From CAVZTA01 sp963778025 (GTDB lineage: Bacteria > Chloroflexota > Limnocylindria > Limnocylindrales > CSP1-4), in NCBI GenBank assembly GCA_963778025.1, contig CAVZTA010000019.1, positions 62,001 to 126,000 of the forward strand: a stretch of DNA of 64,000 nucleotides, in the 5' to 3' direction. The notes beneath the pieces were generated by a model that did not search any database, was not told where the DNA came from, and saw only the letters and a program-made list of their open reading frames with translations. Shown here in pieces: positions 28,560 through 38,089 of the stretch (positions within the stretch are counted from its first letter, which is position 1; each line of letters starts with the position of its first letter). The position numbers and the translations under genes are program-made.

Positions 28560-31487
28560 ATGTCATCCCGCAGCCCCGCCCGACCTCGATCCCGCACGTT
28601 CCCCGCGGTCGCCGCCGAGCCGCGCGGCCCGGGCGTCGCCGCCGCACGCGATCCGCTCGCCCGCGAGGTCCGGCTGCTCGGCGCGCTGCTCGGCCAGGTC
28701 ATCGCCGAGCAGGTGGGTCCCGAGCTGTTCGAGCTGGTCGAACGGATCCGCCGGCGGACGATCGGCCTGCGTCGCGGACCCGTGCTCGGCCCGGAGGAGC
28801 GCGACGCCGAACGTGACCACCTGTCCGCCGAGCTCGCGGCGCTCGATCTCGATCAGGCGGCCGCCGTCGCGAGCGCGTTCAGCCTCTACTTCCAGCTCGT
28901 GAACCTGGCCGAGGAACGGCAGCGGGTCCGCACGCTCCGCCGTCGGGCGCGCTCGGCACGCGGTGCCCTCGACGAATCGATCGTCGAGGCCGTCGGCATC
29001 CTCCGACAGGCCCACGACCGGGCGGAGATCCAGGCACTGGTCGACCGCCTCGCGGTCCTGCCCGTCCTCACCGCCCACCCGACCGAGGCGCGGCGGCGCA
29101 CGCTCCTGCTCGCGCTGCGGCGCGTGGAGCGGCTGCTCGAGCAGCTGGACGACACCCGGACGACGCGCGAAGAGGATCTCGACCTGCGGCGGCGCCTCCG
29201 GGAGGAGATCACGATCCTGTGGCGCACGGCCGATCTGCGACGCATCGCGCCGGCACCCCTCGACGAGGTGCGCACGGCCCTCGCGTTCTTCGACGAGACG
29301 CTGTTCGGGGTCGTACCGCGGCTGTACCGCGGGGTCGACGCGGCGCTCGACGAGCTCGGCGGGGCCGACGCGGCCGGACGCGAGCGGACGAACGGCGCGA
29401 ACGGGGCGAACGGCCTGGACACCGGCGTCGACGCGCCGCTCGTCGCGACCGACGCCGGTCACACGGGCACGCGGCCGCCCCGGGTCCCGGCGTTCGTGCG
29501 ATTCGGGTCGTGGATCGGCGGCGATCGGGATGGCCATCCCGGCGTGACCGCCGACACGACGATCACGACGATGCGCATCCACGTGGACCACGTGCTCCGC
29601 GGCTACGAGGCGGTCTGCTCGCGGCTGATGCAGACGATCGCGATCCGCATCGCCGACCCGGCCATCGACCGATCCCTCGCTCGCGCGCTGGCGCGTGACG
29701 CCGAGGACCTCCCCGAGACCGTTCGCCAGCTCCGCCGCCGCTTCCCCGAGGAGCCCTATCGGCAGCGCTTCGGCGCGATCGCCGAGCGCATCCGCCGCAC
29801 GCGCGCAGCCCTGACCGGCGAGGCGTCGCCGCTCACCGGGCGCTACGCCGATTCGGCCGCGCTCGACCAGGACCTTGCGAGCGTCCAGACGGCGCTGGTC
29901 GCCGATGGCGTGGAGCGCGTCGCCTGGGGCGAGGTCGCGGAGCTGCGCTGGCGCCTGGCCACGTTCGGCTTCCACCTCGCCTCGCTCGAGATCCGGCAGC
30001 ACTCGCGGGTCCACGAGGCGGCGCTGGCGGCGATCGCCTCCGGCGCGGGGCCGGCGGACGAGGTCGCGGCGGGCGTGCCGCTCGCCGAGGTGCTGGCCAC
30101 GTTCCGCGCGATGGCCCGCCTCCAATCGACGCTCGGCGAGGACGCGTGCCGGCGCTACATCATCTCGTTCACGCGATCGCCCGCGGACGTCGCCGCGGTG
30201 CTGGCGCTCGCGGACCGCGCCGCCGACCCCGACCTGTTCGGCGGCGACACGGCCGTCCTCAGCGGGCTTCGTGCGGCGCGCCCGGTCATCGACGTCGTCC
30301 CGCTGCTCGAGTCCGCCGATGCGCTCGACGACGCCGCCGGATTCCTCGACGCGCTGCTGCGCGACCCCGCGTACCGGGCCCACCTCGCGACGCGCGGCGA
30401 CGCCCAGGAGGTGATGCTGGGCTATTCGGATTCGTCGAAGGAGTCGGGGTTCCTCGCGGCGAACTGGCAGCTCTATCGAGCCCAGGCGGCGCTCGTGCGA
30501 GTGGCGCGCGAGCACGGTGTCGCGCTGACGCTGTTCCACGGTCGTGGCGGGGCGATCGGACGCGGCGGCGGGCCGGCGAACCGCGCCATCCTCGCGCAGG
30601 CCGCAGGCTCTGTCGGTGGACGCCTGAAATACACGGAGCAGGGCGAGGTCATCGCCGACCGCTACGCGGCGCCCGCCATCGCCCGGCGGCATCTCGAGCA
30701 GGTGACGTCGGCCGCGCTCCTCGCCTCGACGCCGGAGCACGACGCGGAGGTGAGCGCGGCGGCCGCGGACGGTGCGGCCGTCCTGACCGAGCTCACGGCC
30801 ACGTCACGCGCGGCCTATCGGAAGCTGGTGGAACGGCCCGGCTTCGTGGAGTTCTTCGAGGCCGCGACCCCGATCCTCGAGCTCGCGGGCCTCGCCATCG
30901 GGTCGCGGCCGACATCGCGGCCGGGCGCCGCTGGTGCGCGACCGCGCACGGACCTCGCATCGCTGCGGGCGATCCCGTGGGTGTTCGCCTGGTCGCAGTC
31001 GCGGGCGAATCTGCCCGGCTGGTACGGCCTCGGGACCGCGCTGGAGGCGTTCGTCGAATCGGGCGGTCGGGCGGCGCTCGAGCGGCTCGCGGGGCTGCAT
31101 CGGCGATGGCCGTTCATGGCGTCCGTGCTCGACAACGCGGAGCTGTCGCTCGCCAAGGCGGACCTCGGGATCTTCCGGCAGTACGCGGAGCTGGCGACCG
31201 GATCCGACGCGGCGGCGATCCGCGCCGCGATCGAGGCGGAGTTCGAACGGTCGGTGCGCTTGCTGCTGCTCGTCACCGGGCGATCGCGACTCCTCGACGA
31301 GCACGCCGGGCTGGCGCGGTCGATCGAGCTCCGGAACCCGTACGTCGACGCCTTGTCGGCGCTGCAGGTGGAGCTGCTCGGGCGGCTCCGGGCGCTGCCA
31401 CATGACCATGCCGATGCCGCCCGCATCCGGCGCGTCATCGGGACGACGATCAACGGGATCGCGGCCGGGCTCCAGAACACCGGCTGA
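28560..31487 (+). CDS. ppc: Phosphoenolpyruvate carboxylase
   Basis: The enzyme adds bicarbonate to PEP to give oxaloacetate, the main anaplerotic step. Family signatures are all present: VLTAHPTEARRRTL (catalytic His), GSWIGGDRDGHPGV, GYSDSSKESGFLAANWQLY, FHGRGGAIGRGGGP, QGEVIADRYA and the C-terminal TINGIAAGLQNTG. At 975 residues it is longer than E. coli Ppc (883), with an N-terminal extension and an Asn/Gly/Ala insert near residue 280 encoded by an imperfect short tandem repeat. It is undamaged by frameshifts. A GNAT gene starts 5 bases after the stop. Confidence 0.97.
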   Translation: MSSRSPARPRSRTFPAVAAEPRGPGVAAARDPLAREVRLLGALLGQVIAEQVGPELFELVERIRRRTIGLRRGPVLGPEERDAERDHLSAELAALDLDQAAAVASAFSLYFQLVNLAEERQRVRTLRRRARSARGALDESIVEAVGILRQAHDRAEIQALVDRLAVLPVLTAHPTEARRRTLLLALRRVERLLEQLDDTRTTREEDLDLRRRLREEITILWRTADLRRIAPAPLDEVRTALAFFDETLFGVVPRLYRGVDAALDELGGADAAGRERTNGANGANGLDTGVDAPLVATDAGHTGTRPPRVPAFVRFGSWIGGDRDGHPGVTADTTITTMRIHVDHVLRGYEAVCSRLMQTIAIRIADPAIDRSLARALARDAEDLPETVRQLRRRFPEEPYRQRFGAIAERIRRTRAALTGEASPLTGRYADSAALDQDLASVQTALVADGVERVAWGEVAELRWRLATFGFHLASLEIRQHSRVHEAALAAIASGAGPADEVAAGVPLAEVLATFRAMARLQSTLGEDACRRYIISFTRSPADVAAVLALADRAADPDLFGGDTAVLSGLRAARPVIDVVPLLESADALDDAAGFLDALLRDPAYRAHLATRGDAQEVMLGYSDSSKESGFLAANWQLYRAQAALVRVAREHGVALTLFHGRGGAIGRGGGPANRAILAQAAGSVGGRLKYTEQGEVIADRYAAPAIARRHLEQVTSAALLASTPEHDAEVSAAAADGAAVLTELTATSRAAYRKLVERPGFVEFFEAATPILELAGLAIGSRPTSRPGAAGARPRTDLASLRAIPWVFAWSQSRANLPGWYGLGTALEAFVESGGRAALERLAGLHRRWPFMASVLDNAELSLAKADLGIFRQYAELATGSDAAAIRAAIEAEFERSVRLLLLVTGRSRLLDEHAGLARSIELRNPYVDALSALQVELLGRLRALPHDHADAARIRRVIGTTINGIAAGLQNTG

Positions 31488-31492
31488 GCGAG

Positions 31493-32047
31493 GTGGACGC
31501 CGACGGGCTCGAGGTCCGGCTGGTCGCGGAGGCGGACCTGACCCCCGAGGACGACGCCGCGATCCGCGAGCTGCTCGTCGCCGCCTTCCCGCGAGTCGCA
31601 GAACGCTTCGCGCGGAGGTCATGGTGGGGTTCGCGGCCCGACCACCGGCTGATGCTCCACCGCCGCGGGCGACTGGTCGGCCATCTCGGCCTGGAGCGAC
31701 GGGTGATCGAAGTGGGCTCGACCGATGTCCTCGTCGCGGGCATCGGCGCGGTCGCGATCCATCCGGACGTCCAGCGCCAGGGTCTCGGACGGCGCCTCAT
31801 CGAGGAGCTGCTGCGGGTCCTTCTCCTCGAGGTGCCGGTGTCCTACGGCTATCTCACGACCGGGCCGGCGGACGCGGCGTTCTATGCGGCCGTCGGCCTG
31901 ACGCGGGTCGACGCGACGGTGCGCTACCGGGACCCGGAGACCGGCGCCTGGGAGGTCGCCGACCCGCTGGACTTCGTGCTTCCGGCGGGCTCGCCGCTGT
32001 CGGCCTGGCCGCCGGGACCCATCGATCTGCGTGGCACGCCCTGGTGA
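31493..32047 (+). CDS. GNAT-family N-acetyltransferase
   Basis: The 184-residue protein has the GNAT core: VAGIGAVAIHPDVQRQGLGRRLIEEL contains motif A with the acetyl-CoA loop QRQGLG. A later FYAAVGLTRV strand-helix is typical of motif B. The region HLGLERRVIEVG corresponds to the central sheet. The acceptor substrate is unknown. It begins with GTG 5 bases after ppc and is probably co-transcribed. Confidence 0.88.
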   Translation: MDADGLEVRLVAEADLTPEDDAAIRELLVAAFPRVAERFARRSWWGSRPDHRLMLHRRGRLVGHLGLERRVIEVGSTDVLVAGIGAVAIHPDVQRQGLGRRLIEELLRVLLLEVPVSYGYLTTGPADAAFYAAVGLTRVDATVRYRDPETGAWEVADPLDFVLPAGSPLSAWPPGPIDLRGTPW

Positions 32048-32148
32048 ACCGGGCGCGGAACCGTCGTGGGAGGTCGCTCGTCTGAGCGCGAAACCGGACC
32101 CGCACGATGGGTGGGAGGCGGGCAACCGGAGCGCACGGGAGGACGGAC

Positions 32149-33210
32149 ATGCGTCCCCGACTCGCGGCCGCGACAGCGTCGGTCGGCCTGCTCCTGCTCA
32201 CCGCCACGCCCGCTCTCGCGTGCGGTGGGCTCATCGGCCCGAACGGAGCGGTGAACCTCCTCAAGACCACGACCCTCGCGGGCTACTCGGACGGCGTCGA
32301 GCACTACGTGACGGCGTTCGAGTTCGCGGGCGTCGGGGGCGGCGCGTTCGGCTCGCTCGTGCCGCTGCCCGACATCCCGTCGTCGATCGTCAAAGGCGGT
32401 GACTGGACGCTCCAGCGGCTCGTCATCGAGACGGACCCGCAGCGCGCGGACGTGTTCCGCTTCGCATCGCCGTCGGCGGCGGGCGCCCTCGATGCGGCCG
32501 AGGTCCTCCAGCAGGTGCGCATCGACGCCCTCGACATCACGATCCTGCGCGGCGGTGGCGACGCCGTCGGCCAGTGGGCGACGGACCACGGCTTCCGGCT
32601 CCCGCCTGATGCACCCGAGGTGCTCGACTTCTACGCCGAGCGGTCGCCGATCTTCCTCGCCGCCGTGTTCGACGGGTCAGCGGCCAAGGAGCGCGGCCAG
32701 CAGCAGGGCGACGGCACGCCCGTCCACCTCACGATCCCGACCGACGACCCGTGGGTGCCGCTGCGCATCCTCGGCCTCGGCAAGACGTCCGGTGAGACGG
32801 TCGATGCCGACGTCTACCTCATGACGGACGCGAAGCCGCGCCTGCTGCCGACGCCCGCGGGGTCGAACAGCATGCGGCTGGCGCATTCCGCGCCCGCGTC
32901 GACGCAGCTCCTCGACGACCTTCGGTCGGACCAGGACATGGGCTGGGTCCCGGACGCCGCCTGGCTGACCAAGATCGAGATCGACGGCCCGGCCAACCTC
33001 ATCACCCATGACCTCGCGATCTCGCCGGACGGCGTGACGGCCCCGAGCCGTGTCGATGCCGGCTACGACCTCGTTCCGCCGACCCCCGCCGATGCCGGGA
33101 TCACGACCGCGGCGCTGGTGCGGGTGCTGATGACGCTCGGGTTCGTGGGTGTCGGGATCGCGCTCATCGCGTTGCTCACCGGCCGGCGGCCGGCGACCCC
33201 CGCGGTCTGA
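32149..33210 (+). CDS. DUF2330 secreted, membrane-anchored protein
   Basis: The 353-residue protein has a signal peptide (VGLLLLTATPALA) ending just before CGGLIGPNGAVNL, which is characteristic of DUF2330. A long extracytoplasmic region rich in beta structure follows. A C-terminal membrane helix (VRVLMTLGFVGVGIALIALL) and short basic tail (TGRRPATPAV) anchor it with the bulk outside. Function is unknown. GGGAGG sits upstream of the ATG at 32149. The cupredoxin gene follows after 25 bases, suggesting an operon and perhaps a link to copper or electron transfer. Confidence 0.85.
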   Translation: MRPRLAAATASVGLLLLTATPALACGGLIGPNGAVNLLKTTTLAGYSDGVEHYVTAFEFAGVGGGAFGSLVPLPDIPSSIVKGGDWTLQRLVIETDPQRADVFRFASPSAAGALDAAEVLQQVRIDALDITILRGGGDAVGQWATDHGFRLPPDAPEVLDFYAERSPIFLAAVFDGSAAKERGQQQGDGTPVHLTIPTDDPWVPLRILGLGKTSGETVDADVYLMTDAKPRLLPTPAGSNSMRLAHSAPASTQLLDDLRSDQDMGWVPDAAWLTKIEIDGPANLITHDLAISPDGVTAPSRVDAGYDLVPPTPADAGITTAALVRVLMTLGFVGVGIALIALLTGRRPATPAV

Positions 33211-33235
33211 TGGCCGGGTCCTCTCCGGGCCGTCG

Positions 33236-33682
33236 ATGACCACGCAGCGCCGGCGCGGACTTCCCGCGTCGGCGGCGCTGCTGCTCGCCGCGGGCGTCGC
33301 CTGTCTGGCGGGCGCGGCGGCGGTCACCGTGGCGGCCGCGCCGCCGGCGTCCGCGACCGACGTGGTCATCGAGATCCGCCGCTCGCACTACACGCCGACG
33401 GCGTTCACGGTGCCGGCGGGGGTCCCGATCACGATCGTGCTGCGCAACCTCGACCCGATCGACCACGAGTGGATCGTCGGCGACGAGGCGCTCCATCAGC
33501 GCCACCGCACCGGCACCGAGCCCGTCCACGACACCCGCCCGACCGAGGTCACCATCCCAGCCGGCGCGACCCGCACGACGGTCGTGACCTTCACCGCTCC
33601 GGGCACCCTCACCTACATCTGCCACCTGCCGGGCCACGAGGCGTACGGCATGACCGGCACGGTGACGATCACCCCCGGCTGA
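33236..33682 (+). CDS. Secreted cupredoxin-like blue copper protein
   Basis: The 148-residue protein has a signal peptide (AALLLAAGVACLAGAAAVTVAA) and one cupredoxin domain. Copper ligands are visible: His in PIDHEW and the Cys-His-Met set in YICHLPGHEAYGM. This is the plastocyanin/azurin-like type 1 site, so it should carry electrons or copper outside the cytoplasm. It follows the DUF2330 gene. Confidence 0.9.
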   Translation: MTTQRRRGLPASAALLLAAGVACLAGAAAVTVAAAPPASATDVVIEIRRSHYTPTAFTVPAGVPITIVLRNLDPIDHEWIVGDEALHQRHRTGTEPVHDTRPTEVTIPAGATRTTVVTFTAPGTLTYICHLPGHEAYGMTGTVTITPG

Positions 33683-33794
33683 TCCGCTCATCGGCCTCGC
33701 CCTGGCGTTCGCGGCACGCGAACTGCCGAGTGGCCCGCGAGGGGCCGATGCCGCGCTCGGTCGTCGATGGCGCCCAGGCCGTGCGGCGTGGCGT

Positions 33795-34618
33795 TCAGGC
33801 GACGAGTCGCAGCGCTCGTGCTGCGTCGGCATAGTCGCGGTACCGAGGCTCGAGTCCCGCGATCACCTCGAGCCCGACATAGCGCCTACGTCGCCCGATC
33901 TGCGAGGCTGGGTCAAGGATCACGATCGCCGACCTCCGCCCGGCGGGCGGCGCATCACCTCCCCACCATTCGTCGAAGGCTGTCGGCTGGATCGGGACAC
34001 AACGAGCGGACGGTTTCGATCCGCGCTCGGAGCTCCCGGACAGGCCTCGGCGGACCAGAGCGCGGCGATCACGTGCGTCTCACTCCGCCAGCGATCGACG
34101 CCCAACCGTTCAGCGATCACATCGCCGAGGTACGCCCGTTTCGCGTTGTAGCTGCCGGCGACCTCCTGCATGTTCGGGAAGCGCGTGCGGTTCTCGATGT
34201 GCAGCAGCGCGCGTCTCTCGAGATCCCATGACACGACGTCTCCGCGGCCGGCGAACTGGAAGTGCTGGTACGGCTCGTCGATGGCCACGCGGAACTGATG
34301 CGCCCGTAGCCGCGCAGCTTCGAGCTCGCCCATCGCCGCGTGCACCAGATCGGCGGACCGGTCGGTCGCGCGCCGCCGTGTAGGCATGACGGTCGCCTCG
34401 ACCCTCATCTCGAGGGCATTTGCGATCCGAACGTACGAATCGAGGGAGACATCACCGGCCGACTCCGCCTCATGCACGACGGACGGAGCGACGTCAGCCA
34501 TCGCGCCGACCTGCCGCAGCGTCAAGCGCCGGAGTCTCCGCTCATCCCCGATGCCTGTGCTCAGGGCGCCGCGGATCCGACGCAATGCGTTGTCGGCTGA
34601 GCGGTCGCGGGGGGTCAC
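33795..34618 (-). CDS. XRE-type regulator with conserved C-terminal domain, two frameshifts
   Basis: An N-terminal helix-turn-helix (LTLRQVGAMADVAPSVVHEAE, then SYVRIANAL) is followed by a conserved domain with YQHFQFAGRGDVVSWDLE, LLHIENRTRFP and SYNAKRAYLGDVIA. Two extra bases, near 34046 and 33985, break the end. Skipping both gives VRELRARIETVRSLCPDPAD, then FDEWWGGDAPPAGRRSA and an end at RALRLVA (stop 33795), a sensible 273-residue protein. The start is uncertain; GTG 34618 is used because it begins just before the DNA-binding domain. The local GC content is lower than in neighbouring genes, which hints at transfer. Confidence 0.75.
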
Positions 34619-34753
34619 GGGTCGACGCGTCACCGTGGGATCGAACCAGAAGGCGCTTAGCTGCGACTTTCGAGCGTGCGCTCGCTCGCCGCTGTTCGGT
34701 TGGGCCGACCAGATTTCGGGCCTGTGGGGGGTCGTGATCCGCTGTCGTGGCAT

Positions 34754-34779
34754 GGAGTTCGCCGTGGGAGGCGAACTCC
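34754..34779. terminator. Hairpin in the gene-free stretch 34619-34916
   Basis: A perfect 10-base-pair stem (34754-34763 with 34770-34779) has a 6-base loop. It lies downstream of the minus-strand NADH dehydrogenase gene and upstream of the XRE gene, so it may end the former's message. The remainder of this 298-base stretch holds nothing I can support as a gene. Confidence 0.45.
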
Positions 34780-34916
34780 GCGTCGTGACGGCCCTCTTGG
34801 AGCGTTCGGAGACCTGCGCTGAGGGCGAATCTGGTCGCTTGTCCGCGAACGCGCGGCGGCGACCCAGCTCGGCGAGGTGCCGCGTGCGGCGTGCCGAACG
34901 CGGGATCGGCGGCGAG

Positions 34917-36336
34917 CTAGCCGTCCGGGTCGTTGAGCGGCGGGACGAGCGGCTGGCCGGTGATGAGGCGCGAGCCGCGGCCGTGGGTGATGAAGCTCCA
35001 GGCCCAGCGCACGAGCACGACGAGGCGGTTCGAGAAGCCGATGAGGTAGGCGATGTGGATCGTCAGCCACAGCGCCCACGCGAAGAACCCGCTCTGGCGC
35101 CCCAGCGGCCCCAGCCAGCCGATGTTCGTCACGCCCGCCAGCCGCCCGATGACCGCGACGTCGCCCCGGTCCTGGTAGCGGAAGGCGCCGACCGGTTCAC
35201 CGGCCAGCCGTCGGCGCACGGCCTTCGCGGCGTACTTCCCCGCCTGGATGGCACCCTGTGCGACGCCCGGCACCGGCCGATCGGGTTTCCACGGCTGCAC
35301 CGCCGCGTCGCCGATCACGAGGATCTCCGGATGACCCGGGACGGTGAGGTCCGGTGCCACCACCACCCGCCCCGCCCGATCCGTCGAGGCACCCACGGCA
35401 TCCGCCACGACCCGCCCGAACGACGACGCCTGGACGCCCGCGGCCCAGAGCACCGTCCGCGTCCGGATGCGCTCCGGGACGGCGTCGGGCGAGGCCGTCG
35501 GGCGCAGCTCCACCCAGTCGTCGCCCACGCCGACGACCAGGGTCCCGGTGTGGACCATGACGCCCAATCGCTCCAGCTGCCGCTGGGCTGACGCCGACAG
35601 GGACGGCGGGTAGTGGACGAGTACCCGGTCGTTCGCCTCGACGAGGTGGATGGTCGCCGTCGAGGGATCGATGCGCCGGAAGTCGCGCTTCAGCGTGTCG
35701 AACGCGATCTCACCGAGCGCGCCCGCGAGCTCGACGCCCGTCGGGCCGCCGCCCACGACCACGAACATCAGCCAGGAGGCCTGGATCGCCGGGTCGGCCT
35801 CGCGCTCCGCCGCCTCGAACGCGATCAGGATCCGCCGGCGGATCTCCGTCGCATCGTCGATGGACTTGAGACCGGGCGCCATCGGGGCCCAGTCCTCGTG
35901 GCCGAAGTAGCTGTGGCGCGCGCCGGTGGCCACGATCAGGGTGTCGTACGGCACCGACCCGCCATCACCCAGCACCACCCGCCGCTCGTCGGGTGCCAGC
36001 CCCACCGCCTCACCGAGCAGGACCCGCGTGTTCTCGCTCCCGCGCAGGATCGACCGAAGCGGCTGCGCGATCTCCCCCGGCGCGAGCGCCCCGGTCGCGA
36101 CCTGGTACAGCAACGGCTGGAACAGGTGGTGATTGCGCCGGTCGATCAGCGTCACCGCGACATCGGGCTCGTCACCGAGCGCCTTCGCGGCGTACAGCCC
36201 GCCGAACCCACCGCCGACGATGACGACGCGATGCCGTCCACGCGCGCTCGCCCGGCACGCTGGCGGTCCCGGCCGCCGAGGCGCCGCTCGGAGCGTCGGT
36301 CGCGATGGGCGCGGGCGCCGACTCGGTCGCGGTCAC
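34917..36336 (-). CDS. ndh: Type II NADH dehydrogenase-like FAD oxidoreductase, one frameshift
   Basis: This membrane-associated flavoprotein should pass electrons from NADH to quinone without pumping protons. The FAD site is RVVIVGGGFGGLYAAKAL, followed by NHHLFQPLLYQVATG, TLIVATGARHSYFGH, the NADH site VVGGGPTGVELAGAL and the second FAD motif ILVIGDAA. A C-terminal amphipathic/membrane stretch (WALWLTIHIAYLIGF) is typical of NDH-2. The first FAD motif is separated from a plausible GTG start (36336, MTATESAPAP) by one extra base near 36250. With it removed the protein is 472 residues. It is monocistronic. Confidence 0.9.
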
Positions 36337-36405
36337 GGGCAAAGTCTAGTCGGCGACACGGGGGGTCGGGGAAAGGGGCCCGGTGGTACCGATCCGGAGG
36401 GTCGA

Positions 36406-36426
36406 ACGGGCAGGACGGCTGCCCGT
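36406..36426. promoter_or_regulatory. Inverted repeat upstream of the eCIS regulator
   Basis: ACGGGCAG and CTGCCCGT are perfect 8-base arms 5 bases apart, about 20 bases upstream of a -35-like TTGACC. The half-site GAACGGGCA is shared with the three palindromes in the eCIS spacers downstream, suggesting that one regulator binds all of them. Confidence 0.5.
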
Positions 36427-36447
36427 CAAGCCGTCGTTGAGTGCGCG

Positions 36448-36477
36448 TTGACCGCCCGGAAAGGGGTGTCGGTTAGG
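36448..36477 (+). promoter_or_regulatory. Putative promoter of the LuxR-type eCIS regulator
   Basis: TTGACC (36448-36453) and GTTAGG (36472-36477) are 18 bases apart. The leader to the ATG at 36552 is about 65 bases and ends with GGGGAGGT, a strong ribosome site. Confidence 0.45.
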
Positions 36478-36551
36478 GTCGCCGACGACGCGCTCGGCCG
36501 GCCGGTGGACCCGTCCCCACCAGCCCCGCCGGGACGCGAGGGGAGGTCCCG

Positions 36552-37199
36552 ATGGTCGCCGAACCCATCGCGCTCAAGGCGCACATCCCGGTCATCGTGT
36601 GCGCCGCCGACCCCCTCTCGCGTGCCGGGATCGTGAGCCAGCTCCGCAAAGCGCAGGGGTTCCTCGTGGTCTCAGAGGAGGAGGCACCCGAAGGCGCCGT
36701 GGCGCTCGTCGTGGCTGACGAGGTCGAAGCCACGGTCACGGGCCAGCTGCGAGCGCTGCGCGGTCATGGCGTCTCGCGGGTGGTGCTGCTGGTCTCGCGG
36801 GTCGACGACAAGGCGCTGCTCGCGGCGGCCGAAGCGGGTGTCACGGGCGTGGTGCGCCGCAGCGAGGCGACGCCCGGCAACCTCTCGGCGGCCATCCGCA
36901 GCGCGGCCGCGGGCGAGGGCTCGCTGCCGCCGGACCTCCTGGGCCGGCTGCTCCGCCAGGTCGGCCAGCTGCAGCGGCAGGTCCTGTCGCCGCGTGGGCT
37001 CACGCTGTCCGGTCTCACGGAGCGCGAGACGGCGGTGCTCCGGCTCCTCGCCGAGGGCCTCGACACGGCCGAGGTGGGGCGCCACCTGTTCTACTCCGAG
37101 CGCACCGTGAAGAACATCATCCACGACGTGACCTCGCGCCTCGAGCTGCGCAACCGGGCGCACGCGGTGGCGTACGCGATCCGCGAGGGGCTGATCTAG
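36552..37199 (+). CDS. LuxR/NarL-type regulator with degenerate receiver, at the eCIS locus
   Basis: The 215-residue protein has a receiver-like N-terminus and a clear LuxR helix-turn-helix (LTERETAVLRLLAEGLDTAEVG to VKNIIHDVTSRLELRNRAHAVAY). The receiver is degenerate: the acidic pair is reduced to AAD, and the conserved Lys is replaced in VVRRSEA. An Asp in LVVADEVEA may or may not act as acceptor. It therefore probably works without classical phosphorylation. No kinase gene is adjacent. It sits at the left border of the eCIS locus, convergent with the DUF4157 gene, and is a good candidate regulator of it. Confidence 0.9.
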   Translation: MVAEPIALKAHIPVIVCAADPLSRAGIVSQLRKAQGFLVVSEEEAPEGAVALVVADEVEATVTGQLRALRGHGVSRVVLLVSRVDDKALLAAAEAGVTGVVRRSEATPGNLSAAIRSAAAGEGSLPPDLLGRLLRQVGQLQRQVLSPRGLTLSGLTERETAVLRLLAEGLDTAEVGRHLFYSERTVKNIIHDVTSRLELRNRAHAVAYAIREGLI

Positions 37200-37321
37200 G
37201 GGCCGCCTGGCGGCGCCCGGGCCTTGCCGATGACCGCGAGCGCCTTCGTGCCGCGGTCCTCTTGGATAACGGGGCCGTCGGGCTTCCGGGCGGCGCGCGC
37301 GGTCACGGGGCGATCGCTCAT
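37196..37321 (-). CDS. Possible 41-residue peptide downstream of the DUF4157 gene
   Basis: A short frame from ATG 37321 encodes MSDRPVTARAARKPDGPVIQ and ends ARAPPGGP. Third positions are nearly all G or C. Its stop shares the CTAG at 37196-37199 with the convergent regulator gene. There is no ribosome site, and I know of no family. It may be chance. Confidence 0.25.
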   Translation of the reverse strand: MSDRPVTARAARKPDGPVIQEDRGTKALAVIGKARAPPGGP

Positions 37322-37343
37322 CGAGGACGGCCGGTCGCTGGTC

Positions 37344-38040
37344 CTAGCTGCCCGGCATCTCCTCTTCCTCTTCGACCTCGTCGCGCTGGACCGGGATGGC
37401 GGCGCCATCCTGGGCGTCGCGCTGGAGCGTCTCCGTCGTCGGTGGCGCCACCGTTCGTTGTGCCGCGAGCCCGCCGACGACCTCATCCGCGCGCGCCGAT
37501 GCCGCCTGCTCGAACCGATCCGACGGGTCGGACACCCGGATGCCACCCGCGGTGTCGGTCCCGTCGACCGGCCCGGCCTTCTGCTGCTGGACGTGCGTCA
37601 GCTCGTGGGCGACGTCGCGCTGGAACGTCGGGCTGCCCGGCCCGTGGCCCGACCGGAACACGATGTCGCTGCCGACGGTGTACGCGTTCGCGCCGACCGA
37701 CTCGGCGGATGCCGACGCCGCGGCGTCCGTGTGGATCCGGACGTCGCCGAACGAGTCGCCGAGCGCGGACTCCATGTCCGACCGCGTGCCGCCGTCGAGA
37801 GGCTGGCCGCCGCCGGAGCCCACGACGTCATGGACCGGCGATGCCTCCTCCTCGCCCGCGAGCAGCTGGACGACCGCCGCGTTGCCGACGGTCCGCTGCA
37901 GGTGCGAGATCGAGGCGGCGTCGATCGCGCCGCCCGTGCGTGTCGCGCCGGGGGTCGCGCCCTCCCGCGCTCGGGCCGGCCTGCGTCTGGGGGTCGCGGC
38001 GCGGCGCCGCAAGGGGCGCCTCGCGTTCGAACTCGTGCAT
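37344..38040 (-). CDS. DUF4157 (eCIS core domain) protein, one frameshift
   Basis: The DUF4157 domain is the hallmark of extracellular contractile injection loci. Here it spans about residues 80-165 of 231: PLDGGTRSDMESALGDSFGD, VRIHTDAAA, NAYTVGSDIVF and HELTHVQQQ, the last resembling a zinc-protease HExxH motif. A leading LQRTVGNAAVVQLL and later QR motifs surround it, and the C-terminus is acidic (EEEEEMPGS). The ATG at 38040 (MHEFEREAPL) has AGGAGG 7 bases upstream, but an extra G near 37965 separates it from the domain. Family members are often cargo or loading factors; no separate toxin domain is visible here. Confidence 0.88.
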
Positions 38041-38089
38041 CGATCGCCTCCTGATGCCAGCATCCGCCACCACGCCGCCCGGCGACAAC

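Noticed and set aside
29388..29415. Short tandem repeat GAACGGSGC in the ppc gene, resembling the eCIS half-site GAACGGG
   Set aside because: It is in frame and encodes an Asn-Gly-Ala linker; it has no inverted partner.
33840..33870. GGCTCGAGTCCCG, which resembles a tRNA T-loop
   Set aside because: No acceptor or anticodon stem can be folded around it, and it lies in the restored C-terminal frame of the XRE protein.
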